DNA of 64,000 nucleotides from Phoronis australis (lineage: Eukaryota > Phoronida > Phoronidae). The first letter of the stretch is position 1. Each line of letters opens with the position of its first letter. The notes beneath the pieces are model-generated. The model searched no databases and was not told the DNA's origin. It worked only from the letters and a program-made list of their open reading frames with translations. Shown in pieces: positions 34,201 to 42,996 of this stretch. The stretch is taken from the NCBI GenBank assembly GCA_002633005.1, contig NMRA01000335.1, positions 398,475-462,474 on the forward strand, given 5' to 3'. A program made the translations under genes and the position numbers.

Positions 34201-35150
34201 GACAGGGGATGCTGAGGCTGAGAGGCAGGTTTTGAACTTTCAGGTAGGTGGAGGACGCGACATCAGTCAACTAGATGTAAATTCAAATTGATATTGTTTC
34301 CCCTACTGTTACTGACCATAAAATATGTGAATGACTCAAACAATTGTATTTTTTCAGTTGTAAATTCAAGTTTTTGCAACAAATGTGTGCATGCTTCATA
34401 AAGAAAAGTGGGAAATTAAAATATTTCGCTATTTTTTGATGCTATACACAAGCAGTGGTTACACTTTGAGCACATTCAAAAGTTTTATTGTTGATTGCTA
34501 TTTGTTTTGTTTCAGCAACACATTCAGGATGCATATGATGAAGCCGAGAGGGAGAAACACAAGGTGGCGCTGAGACCCCCAGGATGTTTGATATTTATAA
34601 CTGAGAAACAGACAAGGTAGGACACAAATTAACATCGCATTATGACAACATATATTCCTTTATGTTTTATACTCCTTTATTCCTTTATGTATTAAAAATT
34701 CTGCTGCTAATGGTTTTTCTTTAAAATAATATAAAAAACAAGTAAATTGGCAACAATTTACAAAACACCATCCCACTGCTTTTACGAGTCCTACAGAAAG
34801 TTTTAATGTGTTATTATTTCAAGGTTCGGTAATAAAAAAGTAGTAGCAACTGTTAAATGTGAAGGGGGATAGTTTTATGAATATAGTAGGTTAAAACACA
34901 TTGTGTTGTTTGTATTCATAGCTGTTGCTTGGCGCCATATTAGTTTCGACCTTCCTGTATCCTCAGTACTTTCTCCATATTTGGTCGGAGGTCAACATAT
35001 GAGGCCTACTTCACACCTTGCTCGTCTCGACTGTTCAGTAAACTGATGTTGATGCCAAACATGGTCAGACATCACTTGCCGTGGGCAGTCATGAATGCAC
35101 TGGACTCACTAGCTGATCAAGGAGCTCAACCATTACTGAAGGAGGAATGA
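16111..35150 (+). CDS. DAGLB: sn-1-specific diacylglycerol lipase, beta-like (13 exons)
   Basis: The product is a membrane lipase that cleaves the sn-1 acyl chain of diacylglycerol to give 2-arachidonoylglycerol, the endocannabinoid and eicosanoid precursor. Coding exons: 16111-16205, 17212-17363, 18973-19327, 19842-19926, 20936-21053, 22183-22336, 23504-23630, 25090-25377, 32294-32427, 33686-33827, 34109-34243, 34516-34616, 34967-35150. All introns are GT-AG and phases join to 689 codons. About four hydrophobic segments fall within residues 20-156. The lipase core follows, with nucleophile Ser468 in GHSLG and Asp522 in VVLGDDIV. At the usual catalytic-His site (PPGxxIH) the sequence reads PPGCLIF, so Phe622 replaces His. 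The total length matches DAGL-beta, and the long alpha-type tail is absent. Intron 8 holds a retrotransposon. Alpha/beta assignment is inferred from length; lipase identity is firm. Confidence 0.93.
17212..17363 (+). CDS. DAGLB: DAGLB exon 2
   Basis: Encodes the end of helix 1, the short loop NLKNFTCSGND (the Cys is conserved in DAGLs) and helix 2 (about residues 54-81). Acceptor ATTTCAG, donor AAGG|GTAAGT, phase 2 in and phase 1 out. Confidence 0.9.
18973..19327 (+). CDS. DAGLB: DAGLB exon 3
   Basis: Longest coding exon. It starts in TLINWTPRKDIGRWL, runs through helices 3 and 4 (about residues 102-121 and 138-156), then a hydrophilic His-rich stretch and the start of the cytoplasmic linker. 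Acceptor CTAATAG, donor AAAT|GTGAGT. An open frame extends upstream into the intron, but the splice phase and DAGL alignment place the exon start at 18973. Confidence 0.9.
19842..19926 (+). CDS. DAGLB: DAGLB exon 4
   Basis: Encodes KNMLQSFFGLRPDPTLT and SQFISSYFE. It corresponds to the conserved cytoplasmic segment before the 'DxDLVPSD' motif. Acceptor ATTTCAG, donor GAG|GTGAGT, phase 2 in and phase 0 out. Confidence 0.88.
20936..21053 (+). CDS. DAGLB: DAGLB exon 5
   Basis: Opens with DDLDLVPSDILMAL, a clear match to the DAGL 'TDLVPSDI' motif, then a basic, variable linker. The donor CAAA|GTGGGT is weaker than the others but is supported by phase with exon 6 (phase 1). Confidence 0.88.
22044..22069. 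mobile_element. Possible hAT-type terminus in DAGLB intron 5
   Basis: CAGAGGCGGATTAAGGACCCC resembles the CAGNGGCGGATTNAGG ends found on many hAT elements and their MITEs. I found no matching opposite end or target duplication nearby, so it is at best a solo relic. Confidence 0.25.
22183..22336 (+). CDS. DAGLB: DAGLB exon 6
   Basis: Encodes the entry to the lipase domain, including HYFKYAYGAYGWWPYFV, which matches the conserved DAGL 'Y(A)xAAYGWP' element. Acceptor ACTTCAG, donor GGAAG|GTAAGA, phase 1 in and phase 2 out. Confidence 0.9.
23504..23630 (+). CDS. DAGLB: DAGLB exon 7
   Basis: Encodes RYIPRGLPPFITGDNR to NLVYVSFTNE. The 'xxVYVSFxNE' end corresponds to the DAGL 'FIHVSFHDKVYELPF' strand leading into the core. 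Acceptor ACCACAG, donor GAA|GTAAGG, phase 2 in and phase 0 out. Confidence 0.88.
25090..25377 (+). CDS. DAGLB: DAGLB exon 8
   Basis: Encodes RFGLPFFVALDHVHKAIVVS, the VRGTLS oxyanion-region motif, the AIVDLY segment and the HAGMLESA helix. Acceptor TTTACAG. The donor is AAG|GTCAGT at 25378. A GTCAAA six bases earlier was rejected because exon 9 needs phase 0. Confidence 0.93.
25753..26005. repeat. Left part of the dispersed repeat split by the Ty3/Gypsy insertion
   Basis: Matches the uninterrupted copy at 11917-12310 up to CTGCACTTTGT, where the retrotransposon begins. The right part resumes at 31785. Confidence 0.65.
26006..26232 (+). repeat. 5' LTR
   Basis: Begins (C)GTCATGTATTG and ends GGACATTACA. 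It aligns throughout with the 3' LTR, which retains the canonical TG...CA ends. It contains GTGTATAAATAG, a likely TATA box, at about 26100-26111. Confidence 0.88.
26234..26246 (+). other. Primer-binding site, tRNA-Ser(GCU) type
   Basis: TGGCGACGAGGAT starts one base after the LTR. It is complementary to the 3' end of animal tRNA-Ser(GCU) (…ATCCTCGTCG plus CCA), giving the expected minus-strand primer for reverse transcription. Confidence 0.75.
26272..27060 (+). pseudogene. gag-like region with zinc knuckles, frameshifted
   Basis: ATG at 26272 opens MAVGDGSRIPKFDCFSDPAT with a WEWWLKSFELF motif typical of gag, but stops at 26409. The frame continues from about 26410 in a shifted register (DKDCQRRRAQLLQYAGPDVQ onward). 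A retroviral-type knuckle CYPCGKAGHFCRDPQC is at about 26920-26970. A second one has lost its first Cys (FNKCGGKDHFVSTC, about 26990-27030). Confidence 0.8.
27068..27463 (+). pseudogene. Aspartic protease region of the retrotransposon
   Basis: Open for 131 codons. The active-site motif LIVDSGAASN lies about 28 residues in, and a second conserved hydrophobic-Gly block (FGRKTATEL) lies near the end, as in Ty3/Gypsy proteases. It normally cleaves the Gag-Pol polyprotein. It is separated from gag and RT by frame breaks. Confidence 0.82.
27560..28363 (+). pseudogene. Reverse transcriptase region
   Basis: The stretch WLNPVVVIPKKKDDIRLC, then STVFSKLDLKWGYHQIEL, then LFGVSSATEQYQ and NISDDIIV (catalytic Asp pair codons at 28013-28018), gives the canonical Ty3/Gypsy RT motif order. 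The NISDDIIV form is typical of a common invertebrate Gypsy lineage. The open frame from 27623 runs to 28363, where it is lost before RNase H. Confidence 0.88.
28364..28760 (+). pseudogene. RNase H region, frameshifted
   Basis: The first part (DADASPVGIGAVL-like codons at about 28412-28455) is out of frame with RT. The frame is regained at 28567 with LITDHKPLETIL and IRHIAGNQNIADSLSRL, the conserved end of Gypsy RNase H. At least two frame breaks are present. Confidence 0.78.
28960..29946 (+). pseudogene. Integrase region, first copy
   Basis: Contains the H-H-C-C zinc-binding head (AHEGHLVIVGMKRLRTKVWW then CKPCYRC at about 29030-29150) and the core strand PWQDLAVDLLG with the first catalytic Asp. 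Then a frameshift and stops at about 29290-29400, and finally the frame with ERQNASLKRIK and the core's C-terminal part. A C-terminal GDTVLIRQDK motif sits in another frame at about 29793. Confidence 0.82.
30147..30161 (+). other. Polypurine tract, first copy
   Basis: AAGGAAAGGAGAGA directly precedes the 3' LTR's TGTCATG, as required for plus-strand priming. The same tract recurs at 31547-31561. Confidence 0.8.
30162..30373 (+). repeat. 3' LTR, first assembled copy
   Basis: 212 bp, TGTCATG...ACATTACA. It is followed by TTAGCCTATCATATTTGTGC and TAGA, then the gap. The same LTR and flank recur after the gap. Confidence 0.85.
30398..30597. other. Assembly gap of exactly 200 N
   Basis: An unsequenced gap of round length. 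The 1197 bases before it and the 1200 bases after it are near-identical, indicating that two overlapping contig ends were placed side by side. Confidence 0.97.
30598..31797 (+). repeat. Second copy of the retrotransposon 3' end, probable false duplication
   Basis: Repeats 29201-30397 in the same orientation with about 19 substitutions and one 3-base insertion by eye. It includes the integrase part, polypurine tract, LTR and the first 24 bases of 3' flank. The second integrase copy has its own extra stop (ATGTGA at about 31170 versus ATGCGA). Confidence 0.85.
31562..31773 (+). repeat. 3' LTR, second assembled copy
   Basis: 212 bp with TG...CA ends, followed by the same flank as the first copy and then by the right part of the interrupted dispersed repeat. 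This is the true right border of the insertion. Confidence 0.88.
31785..31935. repeat. Right part of the split dispersed repeat
   Basis: TTTGTGCTAGATATCACATTTTT, then ACGTACAG and TCAATAGCCCGAGGACTT, align with the second half of the copy at 11917-12310. Confidence 0.65.
32294..32427 (+). CDS. DAGLB: DAGLB exon 9 (nucleophile elbow)
   Basis: Encodes EYSLVITGHSLGAGTAGVLA with the catalytic Ser468, then KCFAFSPPGGL, the conserved DAGL segment after the elbow. Acceptor TTACAG, donor GAG|GTATAT, phase 0 in and phase 2 out. It is separated from exon 8 by the 6.9-kb intron that contains the retrotransposon. Confidence 0.95.
32756..32851. repeat. Polypyrimidine (CCCT)n-rich low-complexity tract in intron 9
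   Basis: Nearly uninterrupted C/T sequence dominated by CTCC and CCCT units. This is ordinary simple-sequence DNA. It is too far from the exon 10 acceptor to be its pyrimidine tract. Confidence 0.85.
33686..33827 (+). CDS. DAGLB: DAGLB exon 10 (catalytic Asp)
   Basis: Encodes SPNVAKYAEHFVCSVVLGDD then IVGRLGL. The second Asp of LGDD (Asp522) aligns with the triad Asp of vertebrate DAGLs ('VVLGKDLVPRIG'). Acceptor TTTCAG, donor AAG|GTAAGT. Confidence 0.93.
34109..34243 (+). CDS. DAGLB: DAGLB exon 11
   Basis: Encodes a hydrophilic, basic stretch (HEIMGDWLESVLSKVL onward, with RKKQNKN). It sits where vertebrate DAGLs carry their variable regulatory insert between Asp and His. Phase 0 at both ends, with good TTTCAG and CAG|GTAGGT sites. 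Confidence 0.85.
34516..34616 (+). CDS. DAGLB: DAGLB exon 12 (expected His region)
   Basis: Encodes QHIQDAYDEAEREKH then ALRPPGCLIFITEKQT. In vertebrate DAGLs this segment is LYPPGRIIH, the last residue being the triad His. Here the aligned codon (34594-34596) is TTT, Phe622. Splice sites and phase (0 in, 2 out) are clean, so the difference is not caused by a mis-drawn exon. Confidence 0.88.
34967..35150 (+). CDS. DAGLB: DAGLB exon 13 (C-terminus and stop)
   Basis: Encodes STFSIFGRRSTYEAYFTPCS, then RLFSKLMLMPNMVRHHLPWA and MNALDSLAD. This matches the DAGL-beta C-terminus ('FSKILIGPKMLTDHMPDIL...ALDS'). TGA at 35148-35150. The first AATAAA afterwards is at 35961-35966, so the 3' UTR may be about 0.8 kb. 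Confidence 0.9.
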
Positions 35151-35433
35151 ACAAGGGAGATAACTGCTGGTGAAAGAGGAATAAGCAAGGGAGATAACAA
35201 CTGGGAAGACCATGCCTGGCTATAGAACAGTGAAGTCATAGCCCTAGGCTGATATCTTCTTTCATGCTTATTTGTCATGGTCATGTTGATGGTTATTATT
35301 ATTACGACAGATTGTCATCTTAAAAACCAATATTTAGGAATCAATAATTTTCCAAATTGACCGCCCATACCTTCGCTCTGATAGATTCTTTATTTCCTTC
35401 CAAAAACTTTTGTGATGTAATGCAAATCACATC

Positions 35434-35494
35434 ATGATTTGATCCCGGGATCTTCATGTAAGCAAGTCACTACTTTACCACCGTGCTTATCACC
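35434..35494 (-). repeat. tRNA-derived SINE-like module
   Basis: The - strand reads GATAAGCACGGTGGTAAAG ... GACTTGCTTACATGAAGATC ... GGGATCAAATC. These are degenerate A- and B-box spacings and resemble the module at 63252-63325 (CTGGCTTACGA ... GGATTGAATC). It is a relic rather than a functional tRNA. Confidence 0.4.
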
Positions 35495-38051
35495 AAACGC
35501 AGAAGGCTTTTTATGTCATTCAAATTCTGATATCATATTTTTTTGTAAATAACCAAAAAATGTAAATCATTGTGTGAATGGAAGCCTGCATCGCCATTCC
35601 CCCTACAAAAGATTTGTTTTATTATCAGGTTAAAATGTTCGCTGACTTTAAACACATGACTTTTGCACAGGTTTAAGTGTGTACGCCCTGCACTTGCTGA
35701 TACATAGTTTAATTGCGTTGATATAACCAAATGACATTCATTGATTGTTTTGCATAAAAAAGTACTATTGTGTGCCAGCGAAATATGTTGTCTATTCAAA
35801 CTATAATTTATAATTCCTTTGTCCATTTCAGACATCTCATTTAACTTGTTATCAAATCTACATAAAAACTGATTACTAATTGACTGAATGAGTGATGGAC
35901 ACAGAATGGAAGCCCAAACATAGCCACCTTCCATGAATTACTTAGCAGATGCAATCGTGTAATAAAACGTTCGCACTGGGTCAATATGTTGGTTTTCAGA
36001 CCCCAGCAATCAGTCAACTTGACTGAGTCAAAAGTCAAATAATTGTTCGATCATGTCATTGTTTCTTTTTCGCATCAATATCATGATGTCCCTCCCCCCC
36101 ATTCAAAATCACTGCTTTCTGGAGGGTTATCAAGATCACTCTGATAAACTGTAATGCATACAAGTCAAGTTGCTTCATTGTGTTGCTCAGGTAACATACA
36201 CAATAGAGGTTGGAACATATCAATTACAGAACAGAAGTTGCAATGCGTGTTAATTTTTCTTCTGTTGCAGATGGCCATGTGTTGCGTACATTGAACCTTT
36301 AGGCATTGGGCTCGCTTGTTATCAAGAAACTTGATTCCACTGTTCCAAGATTTCCTTTTCCAAATTTCATATATGTTGCTGGATTGTGAAATTTGACTTG
36401 TGTCTCTCACGAACACTAATACTCATATATGCCTTACCGTGTCTGATGAATCTGTATTTAATATTGTAGCTGTTATACATATATGGCATAGATGCAAGGA
36501 TCTGAATCTTCTCAATCTCATGTGACTCCATTTAAACCTTTCATTCCTGCTACCATTGCTCATTCATTCTCATAATCAATGGTTGGCATTTGTGTCAAAA
36601 TTAACCACTATGGGTCAATGGGACCTTTTATTGGTCAATGGAACCGTCCAGTGGTCGATGAGACCTTCAAGGGGATCTGTGGAAGTTCGGAATATACTCT
36701 ACCTTCCTCGTAATTAGGTGCAAAAACAGGCATGTTTTCCACTTTGTTTCAGCTTAAGACTTCCTAAACAAATTGCCAGGGAAGTTCACTGAGTCCAAAG
36801 CCTAAATGGTGTTCATTTGAAATGAGCATTTTTGGTGGAAATTTGATTTTGAAAGTGTGTACTACTTCTCTTCATAAAAACTTTAAATGTAAAAAATGCA
36901 AATAGACATAAGGGCTCGGGGTCGGAGTTTACAGGCTTAGTCTGTGCTGTAAACACAGAGAAATTCTCTTTGTAAGTTTAAAGTTGTTTTCCGAGTCCAT
37001 TGATGAAATTTTGTGATCCATCAAGTTGTGTAATGACCTTTGACCTTCTGTATAATATGCCATATGATACTCTTATCTTATGAGATTTTTGTCCTTCCTG
37101 AAGAAAGTACATTGGTGCAAATGTGGAACATCTTGAATTATGCGGGTATATTGGTGTTTGTCTGTTTTTTATTTGTTTTGTCTTTATTGTGAATATTAGG
37201 AGTGCTGTATTTACATACTTATTTTAAATAAGTTATTTTTACATCGTTAGTCAGTTGTTGATTTAAAACGGCAGGTGGTATTCTAATAATTAGTTAAGTC
37301 TATATTTTATCTTGGGTTTACAGGTACCTTGTCTTGGTCTGTTATTCTTAAATTTAATGTGCAGTCATGATTACTGGTGTATTAAAAATATAAACAGTTT
37401 TAGCTTGTAACCATGGTAACATGTTTAACTTGTGTCAAACTTGCTTCTTCATTGATCACCCAAATTGAAGTTATGTTGTGTCAACTGTGAGATGTATTGG
37501 TTGATGTAGGAAGCTTGCAATTTCATGAGATGTAGGAGAGGAAAGATTGACACCAGTGTTGTTGGTACTGGCAGTTCATCAATCGTTGAATGCCATGTTA
37601 TATTATAGGAATATGGAAATATGCCTTTTATGCATGTCCATCACTTGTTAAATCCTGAAAGCTGGACTCACTGATTACTTGAATTCTAGTTAAGTCACGC
37701 CTCCCAAATGATTTTGTTACAGTTGGTATTAGAATTATGGCAATACCATTGAAATAGCAAATTTTACGTCATATTCACCATATAAGTTACCCGGTTTGTA
37801 TTTTATTCCTAAAACAACAACTGAAGACTGAGCATTAAAAGGACAGTGTTGGTATATTCGTTTTCTATCTTTTCACGCTGCATTAATATACCATTGTTTG
37901 TTAGCTGTGCAGAACTCGAAACTTACTGGCGCGGTACGACCCTAAATGCGGCCACTGATGTGATTTGTCATTGAGTTTAGAATGTTGAATTATGGGATAG
38001 AATTGCCGTTTCCTTTCCAACCAGAGATTCATGACGGCGACATCCCCTTGC

Positions 38052-38092
38052 TCCCAACTTGTTCGACTGTATAGCCCAAGAACAAGTTGGGA
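38052..38092. repeat. Short perfect inverted repeat
   Basis: TCCCAACTTGTTC (38052-38064) pairs exactly with GAACAAGTTGGGA (38080-38092) around a 15-base loop. Nothing else marks it. Confidence 0.8.
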
Positions 38093-41000
38093 AGTTTACC
38101 CCCCGTAGCCAATTAACTCCATTCTGGCGTTGATGGTTGGAGGGCCTGCGCTCTTTTGTTTGATAATTGCTCTAATCTCCGATCAGATCGTATCTAGCCT
38201 GATTGGGGTGGGCTGATAAAAATGAAAGTTAAGTTAAGCCAGATATTATCGCACGTTCAGCACCCCTCACGTCTGGAAAAGTTACTGAACGACAGGACGC
38301 TGTAATGTTCTCGCCGCATGCGATTTACGTGTCTGGTTTATGAACGCCGTAGCTCAGTTTGCGCGCTCTAGAGGACCGCTCTTCATTTCAAAATCGACAT
38401 TTTTCGGACCATTTAATTTGGAATTTATCAAGTTTCTATCGTTAGGTGAAAACACTAAAAGAATTTCTGGAATAAGCTAGGGCCTAGGTTATATACCCGC
38501 AAAATTCAACGATGAAATTCTACACATTTGGAGTTTTCACTTTGTGTACAAAAACAGTTTTGTTTACCAACTGCCCTAATTGTTTACAATGCCAGTTACG
38601 AACCATTCTAATGTGTCACTTTAAAAATGACGCGGACATGCTGTTTTGGAATATTAAACCATTTCAGTTAATTGCTATTGTTTTGGTAAACAAATCGCTT
38701 CTCATCATGTAGCTTTGTGATTCAACATTTCTGATTTTCATGGTAGTGATATGCAGGGCCATACAATGCTGGTACGCTTATTGTAAAATGTCACGTATCT
38801 CGGAACACAGGCGTTATCGTAATGTCTTGCATTAAAACAACAAACAAAGCCTGTTAACAAAACAGCCTCGCTACGTTTTGAAGGTTAAGATTTACCAGGC
38901 CCGGCGATCACACTTGCTCTCAAATAAATGAACTGGACGTACCCCATGTAAGCATTTTTGTACGGTGAGTATTTTTTGACTTGTGAAGGCATATACGCGC
39001 GTGTTAAAGTGATACGACTCCGGAGTTGCGATATATTTTCGCTTCCTTGGAACGGTTGTGCAAAAGGCTGAGGTAATTTGCGGCACCTGAGTAGTAAACA
39101 CTATTCTAAGAAGAAAATTACTGGGGTGTAAATTATACTTTCCAATAGTGAACGCCAAACTTGTGTGAAATTCAACTTTATGACCTTGTTGAATATAATT
39201 CTCCATTCATGTGGTACGTCAAGCCCGGCTTTTTAAGAGGCCCCTAACCCTCGCGCATCAAACCCATGATCTATAGATGAAGACTGGAGTGATGGCGAAA
39301 CGAGACGTTTGGTTTCATTTTAGGAAGGAACAGCACTTTTTAAGTTCCGGAGGACCCGGCAAGAAACACTGTCTTTGTTTGCAGTGAAATGCGCACGTTG
39401 AGCATGGCAAGACAGCTCATTGTGCCCAGAATTCCTCAGGCCACAAAGTGTAACTACCCACAATGCAATAATCTCCTGAAATTGTTCGCGAAAGATGTGA
39501 AATGTCTCTTTCGTAATTCTGATTTTTTTTTAATTTTCAGCCTCGAATTTTGAAATGTTTTTCTATGAACAGTGACATCACAGTTGTCCCAATAATATAA
39601 GTGACGCCGATGAACCCTCAGTGTCCCAAAAAGGAAATTGGACATTATGTAGGAGACCTTACTTTAACGATGCACTATAGAAAAATGTGAGCGCATCCCC
39701 TCCCCTGCTTTTGTCCTTCCTTGCTTTTGCACTATTAAATTTCTCGTATTGACCCTGACTACGCTTTATGTTGTATAAAAATTACTATAAATACATGCGC
39801 ATATATCTCGGTATTTATCTGTAGACGGATGTCATTGCTAGGTCGACTTTAGTCGGACGAGTTCAATTTTTGAAACGGGAATTTTACGCGACTTGTAACA
39901 AAGAAGCTTTTGCATAAAGCATTGATTTACTTGCGCTTATTGGATGTCGTCTTTAAGTTGCTAGAGATTCTTGTGCAATATTGGTGATTAAAACGTGCCT
40001 GTGTATGTCAACAATGACCCTCAGCAATACATTGGCGGGTGTATAGCTGGAATATTGGACACCCACTCATTTAGTGAGATGGCGAACTCGAAAACTGAAG
40101 GTTCTCATTAATAGGGAACGTCTGTGAATAAGTAAACCTTTCGTAGGGCTTTGTTCCAGAAACATTACCCTTTTAAAAAGGATTATATCGATAAACCTGA
40201 GCCTTTTTGTTGGGATTCTTGTTGGACAGTTTGAAATTTCACCCGTGAAAGCAGAAAAAGCACAGGAAGACTGCCATGTTGTCAAAACTGAGTGACATCA
40301 TTTGTATGAAGGAAACCTTTGTAACGCTTTCGGGTTCCCAAAGTGAGCCCATTTGTAGGTGAAATTGTCGTCGTACGAGTCGTTCTGTGGTAGCGTGTGT
40401 ACAATCCATCATTTTGACGGCATCGTGAGACAAAGGCACGCAAAACAGAGCTTTGAACATTTCACGGACAACGTGAAGCCTCTCTTTCCAGTCTTGTCAC
40501 GTTTTTGTCCATTCTTGTAAACTCATTTATTAATTTCTTTTGGGTTTTCATCTCAAGACAACAGCGCGTTGCTAGTACGTGTAATTGCTATTCATAACCG
40601 GTCCTTGCCTATGGTAACGGTGAATTCAGTAGTTTAGGCATATGGACTGAAACAAAGACCCTTTGTCGTGAAAGATATACCAACAAGGGTCTTGTATTGT
40701 CACGGTTGCCCTGGGCGCCAAACCCATCTTTAGGCCACCGTTTACGACACGTTCCCACTGGTCATGTGGTTGTTCCCTCGTCTTTGTCACTTTTTCTCCG
40801 AGGCTTAACTCAATCGATAAATTCTCCCAGATTACATCTGTGGGTCATAGATTAAAATATGGGGTTTGTTTCCTGACCCTTGCAGGCAGGTGAAATACTT
40901 TGTTGGGCATCTTCTTACAGTCGGGATGCTCTCATTTTTTGCAAAACATTCCGTTTTTACAGCTGAAGAAGAAACTTTACCAAATTCCAAGTAAAATCTT

Positions 41001-41740
41001 ACGTGAATTTCAATTCGAGACGAGCGCGGTTAATACTCCTAGTGTAGACTGGGAAACAGTATACTGACAATTAAAGTGAGAAGACACTACTGGAAATATA
41101 CATATCCACCTAAAGTCTAATACAACACAGAATTCATAATGTAATAATGAGAAACACGATTACTTGGTGTCTCGCACATGCGAAGGAACACAAAAATATT
41201 GAAATTTTTTCGCGTCGTGTCCCTTTAGAAGCTCCGTAGTAAAGTCGTTTCGAAAATGAGCGTAGAGCTCACATATAGTTTTCGTATAAGTCTTGTAAAC
41301 GCGCAGTAAATTAACACTTACACACCGGAGTTAGTGCGATTACTCTCGTACGTGTATGCAAATGTTATCGACGTGGACGGGCAGTTGTCGTGTTTTATCT
41401 TGTAAATCAGCATGGAAATTGTTTACACTTATCCACCAATTTACCGCCCATGACCGCTCTGTGGTTTATTTTAATTGAATGAGTGGCGTTCATTTCATGT
41501 TCTATTGGCAGTAGAACACATTTTTGTCTTAAGTGATCGGGTTTAGATCTTTTAACGTGTGCGTGTGTGTGAAGTCTTTCAATCAATCAAACAAGACAAG
41601 ATCCACTATCCTATTAGCTGTCAATCACCAAGAGACCACGGTTGGCTGAGACAGTGGGAACGAAAAAAGAGACGATCCTTGCCTATTTGTCACGTGTTAA
41701 AGGGACTTGCAACACGAAAAACAGAGTAGATTGCATTTTT

Positions 41741-42010
41741 TTAAGTAGTTCTGTGCCACTGAAACATAATTCAACCTGCTCACCAGGTATTCTTACGGTT
41801 TGTTCGTAAAGATTTTGAATTTCTGTTGACATCAAAGCATTTTTCTTTTAGTTTCAAGTTCAGGTTAAATACGACCTGTCAACTAGTGCTCGTCACTTCG
41901 TCGATTTTTCTCCCACAATGCAAAGCACGCCTCCTTATTTGGTATGAAATTACAGAGACGTAGCACATTTCTCGTGTATGGAAAATGTAACCTTTGACCT
42001 TTGAGGATTT
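41741..42010. repeat. Dispersed repeat block A, copy 1
   Basis: GTGCCACTGAAACATAATTC through TCTCCCACAATGCAAAGCAC to GGAAAATGTAACCTTTGACC matches block A copy 2 at 45288-45513 in the same orientation, with scattered differences. The family is unknown. Confidence 0.75.
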
Positions 42011-42415
42011 TAACAGTTAGTCATTTGGTCTGCTGGGTTCCTTTCTTAATTTCCTAGATCTTGGGAGAAATCCCGTCTCCGTCGATGGGGTGTTGACTGT
42101 GATGAGTCGCGGGAACTCTGGCCACGCGGGATCTCGAAACAGTCTCAACATTCCAGGGCGAGGGCAATTTGAATCTGGTTTGTTGAGAGAAAGCTGTAGG
42201 AGTGAGGTAAATAGCCTCCTGCACACCTCTCTCAAACCAGTTCTTTTCTCTGCACAGGATCTCAACATTTTCATCACTGGCTCAAGAGGGTGTTCATGCA
42301 GGTGCCGCTGATGAAATTCCTCAGTTACCCGCAGCCCATCTATGTTGATACGGAGTGCAATCTCAGATGGAAATCTCATCCATCTTGTCTGTCAGCCTTT
42401 TGTGGAATGACTGAG

Positions 42416-42996
42416 GGGGCACAGAACAGTTCTCATTGGGTTTTGCCCAGCAAAACACTCATCACTGGATTTGTCACCTTTTCTTCAGTCTGTCGGAAAC
42501 TGGAAGCAAAGAATGATCGACATGTTTTCAGTTATTTCACATAAAAAGCCCTACAGATGAGTTATAGTGTCTTGTATTTTTGGCTCTTTTACTCCTACTG
42601 TAAAGCAAGGTTCACCTGTTCACCTAGGCTGTGTCCTTCCACTGCAGGAAGTAGCCCCGCTGCACCACTGAGATCCCTCCATTGTTTTCGGTTCTTAGCT
42701 GTCCTTGGCCATGTTGCTCCATCTCTCTGCATGATGTTGTCTCGCCATCGTCTCTTTGGTCTTCTCCTTGTTCTCTTGTCTTTTCTGGGCTGCCATTCGG
42801 TTGTCCTCACAATCCACCTGTTATCCTTCATTCTAGCCACATGACCAGCCCATGTCCATTTCGTTTGTGTTATGCGTTTTGTCACATATGTTATTTTAGT
42901 CCTTTCTTTTATCTTGGAATTTGATATTTTGTCTCTCAAGCTGATGCCCAGCAGTTTCCTTTCCATTGAAAAGCAAGGTAGGCTTAGAAAAAGGGG
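42416..42996. repeat. Dispersed repeat block B, copy 1, interrupted by an RTE-like insertion
   Basis: GGGGCACAGAACAGTTCTCA through CACATAAAAAGCCCTACAGA and TCTTGTATTTTTGG matches 44782-44998. The match stops at AAAGCAAGG, jumps over the RTE-like fragment, and resumes after a second AAAGCAAGG at 42979. Confidence 0.75.
42611..42969 (-). mobile_element. RTE-type LINE fragment, 5'-truncated, with target duplication
   Basis: The - strand is open across most of it and reads MERKLLGISLRDKISNSKIK, then TKWTWAGHVARMKDNRWIVR, RRPKRRWRDNI and KQWRDL. This is the familiar C-terminal tail of RTE/BovB-like reverse transcriptases ('GHVARMxDxRW...RPxxRWxDD'). The 3' end carries the short tandem AGGTGAACAGGTGAA, the usual RTE tail style. 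A 9-bp direct repeat AAAGCAAGG flanks it (42602-42610 and 42970-42978). Only the last about 120 codons remain. Confidence 0.85.

Larger units (their letters stand above)
35151..41740. other. 3' UTR and intergenic sequence without a recognised gene
   Basis: Holds the presumptive lipase 3' UTR (AATAAA at 35961-35966), a tRNA-like SINE at 35434-35494 and a small hairpin at 38052-38092. The remainder shows no exon with protein similarity that I can support on either strand. Confidence 0.4.

Noticed and set aside
36270-36330. Possible alternative last exon of the lipase after a TTGCAG acceptor (RWPCVAYIEPLGIGLACYQE then stop)
   Set aside because: It is in phase with exon 12 but resembles no DAGL C-terminus, while 34967-35150 matches the family well and ends in a proper stop.
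42098-42150. Second hammerhead-like pattern (GTGATGAGTC ... CGAAACAGTC)
   Set aside because: The invariant first C of CTGANGA is replaced by G and no convincing stem II was found.
42017-42379. 120-codon minus-strand frame in GC-richer sequence near the RTE-like fragment
   Set aside because: Protein-like in composition, but matches no RTE domain that I know and lies outside the target-duplication borders.
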